A stretch of DNA of 40,414 bases, from positions 1 to 40,414 of the forward strand of contig JAKFUG010000088.1 in NCBI GenBank assembly GCA_021732785.1. Reading direction: 5' to 3'. A model generated the notes under the pieces. The model saw only the letters and a list, made by a program, of their open reading frames with translations. It was not told the DNA's origin and searched no databases. The position numbers and the translations under genes were made by a program. This DNA comes from Planctomycetaceae bacterium. GTDB taxonomy: Bacteria > Planctomycetota > Planctomycetia > Planctomycetales > Planctomycetaceae. Each line of letters starts with the position of its first letter. The stretch's first letter is position 1. Below are positions 15,972 to 26,268 of this stretch, piece by piece.

Positions 15972-17657
15972 GTGACCGACTGCGCCGCACCGCTGGTTGT
16001 CATTCTTGGTGCTGGGGTTCACGGCGTGGCGATTGCACGGGAGTTGTTGTTGCAGCGCGTGCCGGTGGTGTTGGTCGAGAAGCACGACATTGCCTACGGG
16101 GCCACGGCGAAATCGTCGCGGCTGATTCATGGCGGGTTGCGGTATCTCGAATATGGCGACGTGAGCCTCGTGCGGGAATCGTTGCAGGAACGCGAACGGC
16201 TACTGTCATCGGCTCCGCAGTTTGTACGACCGCTGCGGTTGTTCATCCCCGTGCGGGAATCTTGGTCGGGACTGCGACGGTCGGTGATGGGCTTCTTCGG
16301 ATTACGCCGCACCGAATGGGGACGGGCGCTCGAAGGCCCCGCCGTGCCGCGCGGGTATTGGCCGACGCGGATCGGGCTGTCGATGTACGACTGGCTGAGC
16401 GGTTCGCAAGCCTTTCCGTCGAGTACCGCCGTCGAGATGTCCGACCCCGGTGTCCCCCAGGTGGACCGCAAGCGTTACTCCGGCATGCTGGCGTATTCCG
16501 ATGCGCAGATGCTGTACCCCGAACGATTCGTGCTGGCGCTGCTGGCGGATGCGGTCCACATCGCAGCATCGGAACACGTTCCGCTCGATATTCTCACGCG
16601 GCGGACTGTCGCTTGGGAACAAAACACGTTGCGGGTGATTGACGATAAAGGCATATCTCGCGACCTCACGCCGACGCTGATCGTGAATGCCACCGGGGCG
16701 TGGGGTGACCACACGTTGCAATCGCTACGGGTCGATCATCCGCCTTTGTTTGGCGGAACGAAGGGAAGCCACATCGTCACGTGGAATGCCGAGCTGAAAG
16801 CCGCGCTCGGTGAGCACGCGGTGTATGCCGAGGCGAACGACGGACGGTTAGTCTTCGTGCTGCCGTTTGGTGACGCCGTGCTGGTGGGGACGACCGATGA
16901 ATCGTTCACCGGTTCGCCGGGCGAGGTGACGGCCACACCGGAAGAGCTCGATTACCTGCTGCGATCGGTGCATGATGTTTTTGGAATCACATTGACCAAC
17001 GAAGACATCGCAGCGCACTACTGCGGTGTGCGGCCATTGCCCGCGCATGCGGGCTCGAATGCGGCGACCTCGCGCGATCATTCGCTCGCCTGGCAAGCCG
17101 CGGATGGGGTACCCGTGTTGACACTCGTCGGCGGAAAACTCACCACATGGCGGGCCTTCGCAGAAGAGGCTGTGACGACGGTGCTACAGCGGTTGCAACG
17201 CCCGCGGCTAGAAGCCACCGCCACCCGCATGGTCCCCGGAGACGATCCGTTACCGAACGGGCTTGTCGCCGGTCCGGAATTGTGGTCGCACTGGGCAACT
17301 GAATTTCAAACCACACCAGAACAAGTCGCCGCCTTGTGGCCGTTGTATGGCACGCGGTTAACCACCCTCCTGCAAACCACGCGCGGCGATGTCGGCCGGA
17401 CCATTGCCGGAACCGCTTGGACATCTTCGGTGGTGCGGTGGATCATCGAACACGAATGGGTCACGCGGCTGGAAGATCTCGTCGAACGGCGTTTGATGCT
17501 CGCCTTCGCGCGCGAGTTGTCCATCACCACGTTGAACGATCTTGCGGGTGTCCTGATTGATGCCGGACGGTTGGATGTAGCCGCACGCGACGCAGAAATC
17601 GCTGCGTGCGCTGCGCGGCTGCAACGGTTCTATGGGCGATGGCTATCTTCGAGTTGA
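15972..17657 (+). CDS. glpD: Aerobic glycerol-3-phosphate dehydrogenase (FAD)
   Basis: The protein has 561 residues from GTG 15972. GlpD oxidises glycerol 3-phosphate to dihydroxyacetone phosphate and passes electrons to quinones at the membrane. The FAD-binding Rossmann motif ILGAGVHGVAIARELL lies at the N-terminus, then YGATAKSSRLIHGGLRYLE, the family signature. VNATGAWGD and VLVGTTDESFTG match the central FAD and substrate region, and YCGVRPL and LVGGKLTTWRAFAEEA match the family C-terminal half. The length is typical. In-frame GTG 15942 or TTG 15930 would add residues encoded by the repeat arm and are less likely. No strong ribosome site precedes any of them. The IS right end lies 70 bases upstream, so expression may be affected by the insertion. 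Confidence 0.9.
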   Translation: MTDCAAPLVVILGAGVHGVAIARELLLQRVPVVLVEKHDIAYGATAKSSRLIHGGLRYLEYGDVSLVRESLQERERLLSSAPQFVRPLRLFIPVRESWSGLRRSVMGFFGLRRTEWGRALEGPAVPRGYWPTRIGLSMYDWLSGSQAFPSSTAVEMSDPGVPQVDRKRYSGMLAYSDAQMLYPERFVLALLADAVHIAASEHVPLDILTRRTVAWEQNTLRVIDDKGISRDLTPTLIVNATGAWGDHTLQSLRVDHPPLFGGTKGSHIVTWNAELKAALGEHAVYAEANDGRLVFVLPFGDAVLVGTTDESFTGSPGEVTATPEELDYLLRSVHDVFGITLTNEDIAAHYCGVRPLPAHAGSNAATSRDHSLAWQAADGVPVLTLVGGKLTTWRAFAEEAVTTVLQRLQRPRLEATATRMVPGDDPLPNGLVAGPELWSHWATEFQTTPEQVAALWPLYGTRLTTLLQTTRGDVGRTIAGTAWTSSVVRWIIEHEWVTRLEDLVERRLMLAFARELSITTLNDLAGVLIDAGRLDVAARDAEIAACAARLQRFYGRWLSSS

Positions 17658-17667
17658 AGCCTTATTT

Positions 17668-17754
17668 CGTGTGCCACTGGCTCTGCCAGTGTCTTCCTTT
17701 TGAAAACAAAACACTGGAATCCATCAAAGACACTGGCAGAGCCAGTGGCACACG
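17668..17754. repeat. CGTGTGCCACTGGCTCTGCC palindromic repeat
   Basis: Near-perfect arms of about 28 bases (17668-17695 and 17727-17754) enclose about 31 AT-rich bases. It lies just after glpD and before the terminator of the convergent gene, and may serve as a glpD terminator (inferred). Confidence 0.85.
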
Positions 17755-17763
17755 AGAAACGAA

Positions 17764-17793
17764 GAAGCCCAGGGATCAGAATCCCTGGGCTTC
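17764..17793 (-). terminator. Hairpin terminator of the DegT aminotransferase gene
   Basis: A perfect 13-bp stem (17764-17776 with 17781-17793) built on GAAGCCCAGGGAT has the loop CAGA. The T content after it on the minus strand (TTCGTTTCT) is interrupted, so efficiency is uncertain. Related GCCCAGGGA hairpins occur at 19323-19354 and 39198-39225. Confidence 0.7.
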
Positions 17794-17817
17794 CGGTCGT
17801 GTATCATGCAATCCGAG

Positions 17818-19035
17818 TTACGCAGCGCGGCGGATGCGTTGCGTGGTGGGGACGGCTTCGCGGATGATCTTTTGCAGCGTGCCGACGACACGTTCCTGAT
17901 CCGCCATCGGCAGCTCGGGATAAATCGGCAACGCCAGAATATCCTTCGATGCGGCCTCCGCTTCCGGGAATTGACCGAGGCGATAACCGAGGTGTGCGAA
18001 GCACTTTTGCAAGTGCAACGGCTTTGGATAGTACACCGCACAACCGACTTTCGCTTCGCGCATCTTCTGCATGACATGGTCGCGCAGACCGCTGCGAACG
18101 CGAACGCAGTATTGGTTATAGACGTGGCGGCAATCCGCTTTCGTGGTCGGCAATTCCAGCGTATCGGTCAAGCCGGTCTGACGGAACATGTCCGCGTACC
18201 GCTTGGCATTCCGCTGACGTGACGCCGTCCAGAATTCGAGCCGGCGCAACTTCACCCGCAGCACGGCGGCTTGCAGCGCGTCGAGACGGCTGTTCATGCC
18301 GACTTCCACATGCTCGTACTGACCGACATCGCCATGCACGCGCAGGCATTTCAACCGCTTGGCGAGTTCGGGGTCATCGGTGGTCATCATGCCGCCGTCG
18401 CCCGCCCCGCCGAGGTTCTTCGTCGGGAAGAAGCTGAAGCAGCCAACCGCACCAAGCACGCCGGCACGACGGCCTTGATATTCGGCACCAATCGCCTGGC
18501 AGGCGTCTTCGACGATCGCCAGCTTGTGCTGCGTGGCAATCCGCCACAGCGGCTCCATGTCGGCACATTGTCCGTAGAGGTGAACCGGCAGGATCGCCTT
18601 GGTCTTCGACGTCACCGCGTCTTCCACGCACTGCGGATCGAGGTTGAACGTTTTCGGATCGATGTCCACAAACACCGGCGTCGCCCCGGCGCGGGTGATG
18701 CAGCTCGCCGTCGCGAAGAACGAGAACGGCGTCGTAATGACTTCGTCCCCTTCGCCGATCCCGAGCGCCTGCAGCGCGATGATCAGCGCATCGGTTCCCG
18801 AATTGCAGCCGATGGCGTGCCGGGCATCGCAGTAGGTGGCGATTTCATTTTCGAGTTCGGCGACTTCGTCACCGAGAATGAATTTTTGTTCGGCCAGCAA
18901 CCGTTCGACGGCACCGAGGATCTCGGTCGACATCGCATTGTATTGCGGGACGAGATCAATAAACGGGACGGGACGCTCGGCGTCTGCCACGAGGGGACTC
19001 GTTGAAACAGTACCAGGCGACACAGAGATGGTCAT
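17818..19035 (-). CDS. DegT/DnrJ/EryC1/StrS-family sugar aminotransferase
   Basis: This gene encodes 405 residues. These PLP enzymes aminate keto groups of nucleotide sugars used for surface polysaccharides, lipopolysaccharide or modified sugars. The N-terminal FIDLVPQYNAM, the SGTDALIIALQALG region, the acidic residue in IVEDACQAIGAEY and the Lys206 of FFPTKNLGGAGDGGM (forming the Schiff base) all fit, followed by the MNSRLDALQAAVLRVKL motif. The start at 19035 is preferred because AAGGGAG (19042-19048) lies six bases upstream; an in-frame ATG at 19071 precedes this site. The gene has an unusual structured leader (19042-19152). No other sugar-nucleotide gene is in the window, so the product sugar is unknown. 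Confidence 0.9.
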   Translation of the reverse strand: MTISVSPGTVSTSPLVADAERPVPFIDLVPQYNAMSTEILGAVERLLAEQKFILGDEVAELENEIATYCDARHAIGCNSGTDALIIALQALGIGEGDEVITTPFSFFATASCITRAGATPVFVDIDPKTFNLDPQCVEDAVTSKTKAILPVHLYGQCADMEPLWRIATQHKLAIVEDACQAIGAEYQGRRAGVLGAVGCFSFFPTKNLGGAGDGGMMTTDDPELAKRLKCLRVHGDVGQYEHVEVGMNSRLDALQAAVLRVKLRRLEFWTASRQRNAKRYADMFRQTGLTDTLELPTTKADCRHVYNQYCVRVRSGLRDHVMQKMREAKVGCAVYYPKPLHLQKCFAHLGYRLGQFPEAEAASKDILALPIYPELPMADQERVVGTLQKIIREAVPTTQRIRRAA

Positions 19036-19041
19036 CAGCGA

Positions 19042-19152
19042 CTCCCTTCGCTTCCGACGAACATGAACCAATCCGCTATCGAGGCCGTTGCCTCGGGAAG
19101 CGACTTTTTATGGCATCGTCCTGATGCCGGGCCCGAGTTGAATCGACTCGGG
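19042..19152 (-). promoter_or_regulatory. Three-hairpin 5' leader of the aminotransferase gene
   Basis: Three perfect hairpins follow one another: 19080-19095 (CGAGGC stem, loop CGTT), 19112-19128 (GGCATC stem) and 19132-19152 (CCCGAGT stem). In addition, minus-strand CGCTTCC (19096-19102) can pair with GGAAGCG (19049-19055), which directly abuts the AAGGGAG ribosome site. Such a layout suggests a regulatory RNA element. It matches no riboswitch class I know. Confidence 0.45.
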
Positions 19153-19322
19153 TGGATTACAGTGAGTTTATCGATTCTGACAATTACAAGGATTGTCCGA
19201 GGCGCAAACTCGCCGATCGGCGACCGTTGGGTTCCCTCCCGACGGCCGCTTGCAGGCGGATTCGAATCCCGGACACCGGAATCTAGAATCCGCTGCAAAG
19301 TGTGTCAAGGTAAGAAAATGCG

Positions 19323-19354
19323 TGAAGCCCAGGGAAGACCTTCCCTGGGCTTCA
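19323..19354 (-). terminator. Terminator of the desaturase gene
   Basis: A perfect 14-bp stem (19323-19336 with 19341-19354) built on GAAGCCCAGGGAA has the loop GACC. On the minus strand CGCATTTTC follows. It lies 25 bases after the desaturase stop. Confidence 0.75.
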
Positions 19355-19378
19355 GCACGGTAGAAATCGACAGCGAAT

Positions 19379-20401
19379 TTACGCCGTCGGGTTGATCTGC
19401 GCGAGTTCGGCTTCCGGTTCCGGAGCGGCTTCGTTGACCGCCGGGGTGCGGTCATCGACGTTGTACGCCAAGCCGGTGAGTTGCAGGAAGCGGATGGACC
19501 AGAAGGTCGGATCGAGTTCCCACCAGCGGTGACCGGCCCGAGCCGTGTGCGGATGTGCATGGTGGTTGTTGTGCCAACCTTCGCCGTAAGCGAGGACCGC
19601 CACCCACCACAGGTTCCGCGACAGGTCTTTCGTCTGATAGTTGCGGTAACCCCACAGATGCGTTGCCGAATTCACGAACCACGTCGAGTGGTACATGAAC
19701 ACCATCCGGGCACAGAGACCCCACAACAGGAATGGCCATCCGCCGTAGCAGTACAACGCGATCCCCGAAGCGACCAGCCACAGGAAATAGGTCTTTTCGA
19801 AGAACTGCATCATCGGATCGTGCATCAAATCCGGCGCAAACCGTTTGAACAACGCCTGTTGCTGCTCCGGCGTCCGCTTGATCCACAACCAGTTCATGTG
19901 GGCCCACCACGAACCGACGGTCGGCGAATGCGGGTCTCCTTCCTGATCGGATCGCATGTGATGCAACCGATGCGTCGCGGCCCACACCAGCGGCGAACCT
20001 TCACCCGACAGGGCTCCACAGACCAGCGTGAAGAACCGGGCCGGGGCAATCAATTTCAGCGAACGATGCGACAGAAAACGGTGATAACCGAGGCAAATCC
20101 CAAGGCTGCCGGTCATCCAGTGCAGTACGACGCAGCTCACCAACGCCGGCCAGGTGAAGAAAAATGGGGCGGCGAGCGTACCGATGTGCATCGCTCCGAT
20201 CCACGCCACCACGATCCAGTCGACCTGCTTCCAAGTCAGCCGTTCGGGGGAAAAAGCATCGAAGATTTCCTGCATCCCGGCCGAAACGGACGCCGGTTTG
20301 CTGGGAATGACCGGAGCACCGCGGCGGGACGCCTGGACCGCCAATTTGGCCATGCGTTCGGTCCGTTTCCGCTCACGGGGCGGGCGAAGTGTGGTCGACA
20401 T
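19379..20401 (-). CDS. Membrane fatty-acid desaturase (delta-9 type)
   Basis: The protein has 340 residues from ATG 20401. The enzyme inserts a cis double bond into an acyl chain using a di-iron centre, oxygen and electrons from a reductase, in the inner membrane. The three histidine boxes are complete: HRFLSH (107-112), HRLHH (144-148) and HNNHH (277-281). Hydrophobic segments flank them (about 62-84, 86-106, 205-240). The first 45 residues are basic and probably cytoplasmic. The upstream in-frame extension to 20545 was rejected; GAAAGAGCT before ATG 20401 is a weak ribosome site. The type is close to stearoyl-CoA/acyl-lipid desaturases. Temperature control is common in the family, but nothing in the sequence shows it here. 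Confidence 0.92.
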   Translation of the reverse strand: MSTTLRPPRERKRTERMAKLAVQASRRGAPVIPSKPASVSAGMQEIFDAFSPERLTWKQVDWIVVAWIGAMHIGTLAAPFFFTWPALVSCVVLHWMTGSLGICLGYHRFLSHRSLKLIAPARFFTLVCGALSGEGSPLVWAATHRLHHMRSDQEGDPHSPTVGSWWAHMNWLWIKRTPEQQQALFKRFAPDLMHDPMMQFFEKTYFLWLVASGIALYCYGGWPFLLWGLCARMVFMYHSTWFVNSATHLWGYRNYQTKDLSRNLWWVAVLAYGEGWHNNHHAHPHTARAGHRWWELDPTFWSIRFLQLTGLAYNVDDRTPAVNEAAPEPEAELAQINPTA

Positions 20402-20750
20402 GCGGAGCTCTTTCTGGTGGCGTCCTGAAGAACGCGAGTCCTGATCCATCCGACCAAGGCGAATCCATCCGCCCCGGTTCACGGCCGGATCGTCCGCCGC
20501 GATGCAGGATTTATATGCTCCCATCGGAAATCGCGTGTCAGGCAACCGTCATCTCTTTGTCAAACTTTCGTCATGAACGGAACTTATTATCAGGAAATGA
20601 ATTAGAGCACTGCGAAACGATCAGTGCGGGGCGCGAATCCGCAAGCGTGGATCGTCCGCTTCACGGTTTTGCGGCCCGTGATGAACGCTTCCCCGTGTCT
20701 GAATCGCTATACTAGTTCCACTGCGCTCCTCACCCAGGAGTCTCGCTGGA
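20402..20750. other. Divergent intergenic region with a possible -10 box
   Basis: This region between the desaturase and DUF1501 genes should hold both promoters. TATACT at 20708-20713 is a good -10 match for the plus-strand DUF1501 gene, but I see no matching -35 at the expected distance. AGGAG at about 20736-20740 is its ribosome site. Confidence 0.35.
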
Positions 20751-22121
20751 ATGGTTCATCCACCACCAATTCATCGTCGGCAAGCCCTCCAGGCCGGGCT
20801 GCTCGGGTCCGGTTTGTTGACCCTTCCCGACCTCCTTCGTCACCGGGCGCACGCAGCGAATTCCATCGCACCGCGCGCGAAGTCCTGTGTCTTCATCTTT
20901 CTCTTCGGCGGTCCCAGCCACATCGATTTGTGGGATATGAAACCGTTCGCGCCGCTGGAAATTCGCGGCGAGTTCCAATCCATCTCGACCAATGTTCCCG
21001 GCGTGACGCTCTGTGAACATTTGCCCCATCTTGCCCAGCAGATGGATAAGGTCTGTCTGCTGCGCTCGATGACGCATCGCATGAACGTCCACGGCCCGGC
21101 GTGCAGCGAAATCTACAGCGGGCGACCGTACTTTGGCCCGCCGGTGACCGATCAGGCGACGCCGCAGGATTGGCCGTCGATTAGCGCCCTCGTCAATCGC
21201 TACGGCCACTCCGCCGCGGGGTTGCCGACGTCGGTGGTGTTGCCGTGGTATGCGCAGTTTGTCGGACAGGACAAGCGGATCGCCGGTCAAACCGGTGGCC
21301 GGATGGGTGAGGAGTTCAACCCGTTCCTCGTGGAAGGTGATCCCACGAAGCCGGATTTCCGTGTGCATGGTCTGGAACTCCCCGGCGACATGACCACCCG
21401 CCGGTTACAGGATCGTCGGCAATTGCTCGAACAGATGGATCGCCGGCCGCAACTGTCGCGACGCATGAACGATCATTACTCGGCGGCGTTTCACACACTG
21501 GAACGAGCCGAAGCCGCGGGAGCCTTCGATCTGCAACGGGAACCGCGAGCCGTCCGTGAAAAATTCGGGTGGACGAAATTCGGTCAGAGTCTGGTCGCGA
21601 CCCGGCGATTGGTGGAAGCCGGCGTTCCCTTGGTGACGGTCAATTGGGCGGATGATTTCGGGGCCGACAAAGTCTCGCCGCATTGGGACACCCATCACGA
21701 CAATTTCCGCAAACTGCGCGACAATCTGTGCCCGCCGTTCGATATCGCCTTCGCGGCATTCCTGCAGGACTTGGACGACCGCGGATTGTTGGACACGACA
21801 TTGATCGTTGTCAGTGGCGAGTTCGGTCGCACGCCACGGGTGGGGTTGATCACACAGAACGGCATGACGGAAGCGACGGGCCGCGACCATTGGCCGCACG
21901 CGTTCACCGTGCTGCTCGCGGGCGGCGGTGTCCACGGCGGTCGGATTTATGGGGCGACGAACAACACCGGCGGATTCGTCGCCGACAACCCCGTCACCCC
22001 GGCCGATTTATCCGCAACCATTCTCACGCACCTCGGCATCGACCCGCACCGCGAATATCACGACCAGTTCCAACGCATCCCGCAACAATTGTCCGAAGGA
22101 CTGGTGATTGAAGGTTTATGA
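20751..22121 (+). CDS. DUF1501 protein with Tat signal
   Basis: This gene encodes 456 residues. The N-terminus has a twin-arginine signal (HRRQALQAGLLGSGLLTL), so it is probably exported folded. The family signatures are present: FLFGGPSHIDLWDMKP, HGPACSEIYSG, VVSGEFGRTPRV and RDHWPHAFTVLLAGGGVHGG. The fold is related to alkaline phosphatases/sulfatases, with metal ligands likely in the H, D and E residues of these motifs. The reaction is unknown. In planctomycetes such genes often sit next to a DUF1549/DUF1553 cytochrome, but here no such partner is present, so this is an orphan copy. It has a ribosome site AGGAG 10 bases upstream of the ATG. Confidence 0.9.
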   Translation: MVHPPPIHRRQALQAGLLGSGLLTLPDLLRHRAHAANSIAPRAKSCVFIFLFGGPSHIDLWDMKPFAPLEIRGEFQSISTNVPGVTLCEHLPHLAQQMDKVCLLRSMTHRMNVHGPACSEIYSGRPYFGPPVTDQATPQDWPSISALVNRYGHSAAGLPTSVVLPWYAQFVGQDKRIAGQTGGRMGEEFNPFLVEGDPTKPDFRVHGLELPGDMTTRRLQDRRQLLEQMDRRPQLSRRMNDHYSAAFHTLERAEAAGAFDLQREPRAVREKFGWTKFGQSLVATRRLVEAGVPLVTVNWADDFGADKVSPHWDTHHDNFRKLRDNLCPPFDIAFAAFLQDLDDRGLLDTTLIVVSGEFGRTPRVGLITQNGMTEATGRDHWPHAFTVLLAGGGVHGGRIYGATNNTGGFVADNPVTPADLSATILTHLGIDPHREYHDQFQRIPQQLSEGLVIEGL

Positions 22122-22135
22122 ATTCGTGAGCGGCA

Positions 22136-22197
22136 CGGCGCTAGCCGCCGGTTCTTCTCTGCTGTCCGGAACCGGCGGCTAGCGCCGAGCCGCTCAC
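22136..22197. repeat. GTGAGCGGCACGGCGCTAGC palindromic repeat (copy 2)
   Basis: Arms 22136-22164 and about 22169-22197 are complementary apart from one mismatch, with the same TTCTCTGCTGTC loop as copy 1 at 9683-9753. The right arm contains the TGA stop (22194-22196, minus strand) of the P450 gene. It sits between two convergent genes and could terminate both. Confidence 0.9.
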
Positions 22198-23549
22198 CGC
22201 CCCTCCAACCGCACCGGCACACCGGATTTCGGTCGCAGCGTGAATGTCGGATCGGGCACGATCGGCTCGGTGGTTGTCCGACGGATACGAAAGCGTTGCA
22301 GAATCGTCGCCATGATCAGCGGCGCTTCCATCAGCGCGAACGTGTTGCCGATGCAGATGCGCGGGCCGCCGCCGAACGGAAAATAGGCGAACTTCGGCCG
22401 GTCGGGATCGGGGTTCAGAAACCGCTCGGGTTGGAACGCATGCGGGTTCGGCCAATAGTCTTCGTGCCGCTGCGTGATCCACTGACTGACCACGACGAAC
22501 GACTTCGCAGGAATCGTGTAACCGCCGATTTCATCGGCATCGATTGATTGCCGGGGCTGTCCCCATGCCGGGGGATAAAGCCGGATGGTTTCGTCATACA
22601 CGGCTCGCGTCAGTGGCAAGTTCGGCAGGTCTTCCAGCGTGGGAGTGCGCCCGCGAAGCACCCCGTGAATCTCGTCAAAGACCTGTTCCTGAATGTCGTG
22701 ATGCTCGCCCAACAGCGACCACGCCCAACCGAGTGACGCGCCGATGGTGTCATGCCCCGCCGTCAACAGCGTGAGCACTTCGTCGAGCAATTGCTGGTCG
22801 GTCATTCCGACGCCGGAATCTTCGTCTTGCGCGTTGAGCAGCAACGTCAACAAATCGTCCGGACGCTCCCCGCTCTGGCGTCGATTCGCAATGATTTTTG
22901 ACACGAGCCGATCGAGTACCCGCTTCGCATGCGCGAACTCGCGATTCCTTTTGTTCGGCCACCAGGCGGGTGTCCATGGCGAATAGCTCAAGCGGTAGCC
23001 GACGTAGTCGAAAGCCGTGCGAAACGCGCGGCCCACGTCATCGGCCTCCGCGGAAATGTCGGTGCTGAAGAGCGTTTCCCCGGCAATCCTCAGCGAGAGT
23101 TTCATCATCTCCGGCAGGATGTCGAAGGGTTCCGTGGAAGGCGAACGGAGCCGCTGTTCGACAAACGCATTGGCGGCGGTGGTGATCGCCGGAACGAGTC
23201 GGGCTAACTGCTGGCGATGAAACGCGGGCTGCATGAGCCGTCGTTGCCGCAGCCAGAAATCGCCGCTGCTGGTAAGAATGCCGTTGCCCGCCAGCAGGCC
23301 GACGGCTTTCGGAAAGAAGTCCGGCTTACGAAAGTTTTTGTGATGTTTCTGCAGGACATGCTCGACGGCGTCGGGATGCGTGAGCAGATACAAATCGACG
23401 CCGGAGAGAATATGAATGCGAACGTAGTCACCGTAATCGCGATGACATTCCCGGTAGAACTCCAGTGGTTCCTGTTGAAACCGTTTCAAGCACCCGCGGA
23501 GCCAGTGTCCGCGGGGCCCGGGGGCGAGCCGCTTCGTTACCGTGGTCAT
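22194..23549 (-). CDS. Cytochrome P450 monooxygenase
   Basis: The protein has 451 residues and no membrane anchor, so it is probably soluble. The haem-thiolate loop FGGGPRICIG (392-401) carries the ligand Cys399. The ExxR motif is ETIR (320-323) with RLYPPAWGQPR after it. The I-helix oxygen-activating motif is AGHDT (264-268), and the PERF motif follows (FQPERF). These proteins hydroxylate or epoxidise lipids, terpenoids or fatty acids, and the substrate cannot be inferred. No ferredoxin or reductase gene is adjacent. The sequence resembles CYP102/CYP110-like fatty-acid or terpene hydroxylases. Its stop codon comes from the palindromic repeat at 22136-22197. Confidence 0.92.
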   Translation of the reverse strand: MTTVTKRLAPGPRGHWLRGCLKRFQQEPLEFYRECHRDYGDYVRIHILSGVDLYLLTHPDAVEHVLQKHHKNFRKPDFFPKAVGLLAGNGILTSSGDFWLRQRRLMQPAFHRQQLARLVPAITTAANAFVEQRLRSPSTEPFDILPEMMKLSLRIAGETLFSTDISAEADDVGRAFRTAFDYVGYRLSYSPWTPAWWPNKRNREFAHAKRVLDRLVSKIIANRRQSGERPDDLLTLLLNAQDEDSGVGMTDQQLLDEVLTLLTAGHDTIGASLGWAWSLLGEHHDIQEQVFDEIHGVLRGRTPTLEDLPNLPLTRAVYDETIRLYPPAWGQPRQSIDADEIGGYTIPAKSFVVVSQWITQRHEDYWPNPHAFQPERFLNPDPDRPKFAYFPFGGGPRICIGNTFALMEAPLIMATILQRFRIRRTTTEPIVPDPTFTLRPKSGVPVRLEGR

Positions 23550-23639
23550 GAAGTCGTCCCTCAGTCGTGTCCTTCAATTTTGTCATCGAATTTATAGACA
23601 GCGACTTTTGCGATGTGTTCACGCGGTGTCACGATTTCC

Positions 23640-24030
23640 CATTAACGGGAGCACGCAGAAATTCGGTCCCCTCGCCGCCGTCTGCGGGGGAGAGGGTGAG
23701 GGTGGGTGCATCGGGTGACTGGTGGTTGCGGAAAGGTTGGCCTTCAGCCCCGAAGGTGGCGCGATTCGAAAGCCCAGGGCGCAGCGTCTCCGCGCAGCCC
23801 TGGGTCAACGGATTGGAGACATGGCCCAGCCCCACCGGGGCGCGACAAACGCATGAAAGAGTCACGCCCCGGTGGGGCTGCGGATGCCTGGCGATTACGA
23901 ACCCAGCCCTTCGGAAGACCTCGGGCTGGGCTGTCGAATGTCACCCCGTTGGGGCTCCGGAGTCCGGAATTGTTCGCGGATGTTCCCCACCAAACACCGG
24001 ATGCCCCCGGTGAGGGTGAGGGGGCCGCTG
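23640..24030. repeat. Composite intergenic repeat with four hairpins
   Basis: The region between the P450 and obg genes contains CCCAGGGC/GCCCTGGG (23773-23780/23797-23804), a 16-bp pair CAGCCCCACCGGGGCG with its complement (23827-23842/23865-23880), CCCAGCCC/GGGCTGGG (23902-23909/23923-23930) and CCCC-GTT-GGGG (23944-23954). CCCTCACC/GGTGAGGG-type segments flank it. The arrangement resembles planctomycetal composite repeats. No coding frame is trusted. Confidence 0.7.
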
Positions 24031-24035
24031 GACCA

Positions 24036-25341
<1,306 letters not shown>

Positions 25342-26268
25342 ATGATGACGACTCCGAACGAGCCAAAACCGCTGTTGCCGAATGCGCTGGCCCCGTCGTG
25401 GCCTGCGTTCCTGCGGCGGCGTGCGCTCGATCTCTTCGTGATTGCCTGGATCGGAGCCGTCGGCATGACCACCGGGCGGCAACTCGTCGACTGGTGGCGG
25501 GAAGACCCCTCCGCGGTACCGATGCCCGTGCGGGATACCGGCGAAGACTGGTACCGGCGGCCGGTCGAATTCTCGATCGGTCAACGGGGCATGCCGATGT
25601 ATCGGTCCCCATTTGTGGGAACGCGGGATGATGTCGAACGCCGATTGATGCAACTGGTGCAATCCCGGCTGAAAGATGCCCCGCTGCCGGACACACCGCC
25701 GGATGCCGCCGAGCAGTCGTTTCTCGAAAAGTTGAAAGCCGAGTTGCCGATCGCGACGGATCACGGCCGCGGCAATCTTTACCGCTGGCCCGCACCGTGG
25801 CCGGGCGTTATCGGGACATTGCCCGCAGGCGAAACCGAACGGATCATCGCCCACGGGTTCGCGGTTCCCTCGGGTCAGGAGAAATGGACGGTGTTCGTCC
25901 TCTCCTCGCTGGCGCTGAGCCGATCGCAGGACTCGCGATCAACTTTGCCTCTCCGCGCAGTCCCACTTCTGTCATGGACCGACGAAGAAGGCCGCCGCGT
26001 GAGCACTTTCCGCGGCACGGGTTCGCTCACGGAATGGACCGCCTTCTGGGAACAGCGACATCGCAAGGATGTTGGCACGGTGCGTGAAATCACCGAGACA
26101 ACGGCCACGTTGCAGTTTCGGACGGAAACCTCCGTGACCGACATCCAGATCCAACGCGCCGATGACGGCAAGCTGACCGGCGTCTGCTGGACCATCCCGC
26201 TGGCCCCCGTCGACACGTTACAATCACTGCCAACCGATCCCGAACGAAACTCGCCCGCCCCCCCGTAG
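25342..26268 (+). CDS. Membrane-anchored protein of unknown function
   Basis: This gene encodes 308 residues. One hydrophobic segment (about 28-45, LDLFVIAWIGAVGMTTG) near the N-terminus would anchor it, leaving most of the protein on one side of the membrane. A Trp-rich region follows (WYRRPVEFS, NLYRWPAPWPGVIG). No family or catalytic motif was recognised. Starts at 25342 and 25345 (two consecutive ATG codons) are equivalent. The final TAG (26266-26268) lies in the palindromic repeat at 26265-26351. Confidence 0.6.
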   Translation: MMTTPNEPKPLLPNALAPSWPAFLRRRALDLFVIAWIGAVGMTTGRQLVDWWREDPSAVPMPVRDTGEDWYRRPVEFSIGQRGMPMYRSPFVGTRDDVERRLMQLVQSRLKDAPLPDTPPDAAEQSFLEKLKAELPIATDHGRGNLYRWPAPWPGVIGTLPAGETERIIAHGFAVPSGQEKWTVFVLSSLALSRSQDSRSTLPLRAVPLLSWTDEEGRRVSTFRGTGSLTEWTAFWEQRHRKDVGTVREITETTATLQFRTETSVTDIQIQRADDGKLTGVCWTIPLAPVDTLQSLPTDPERNSPAPP

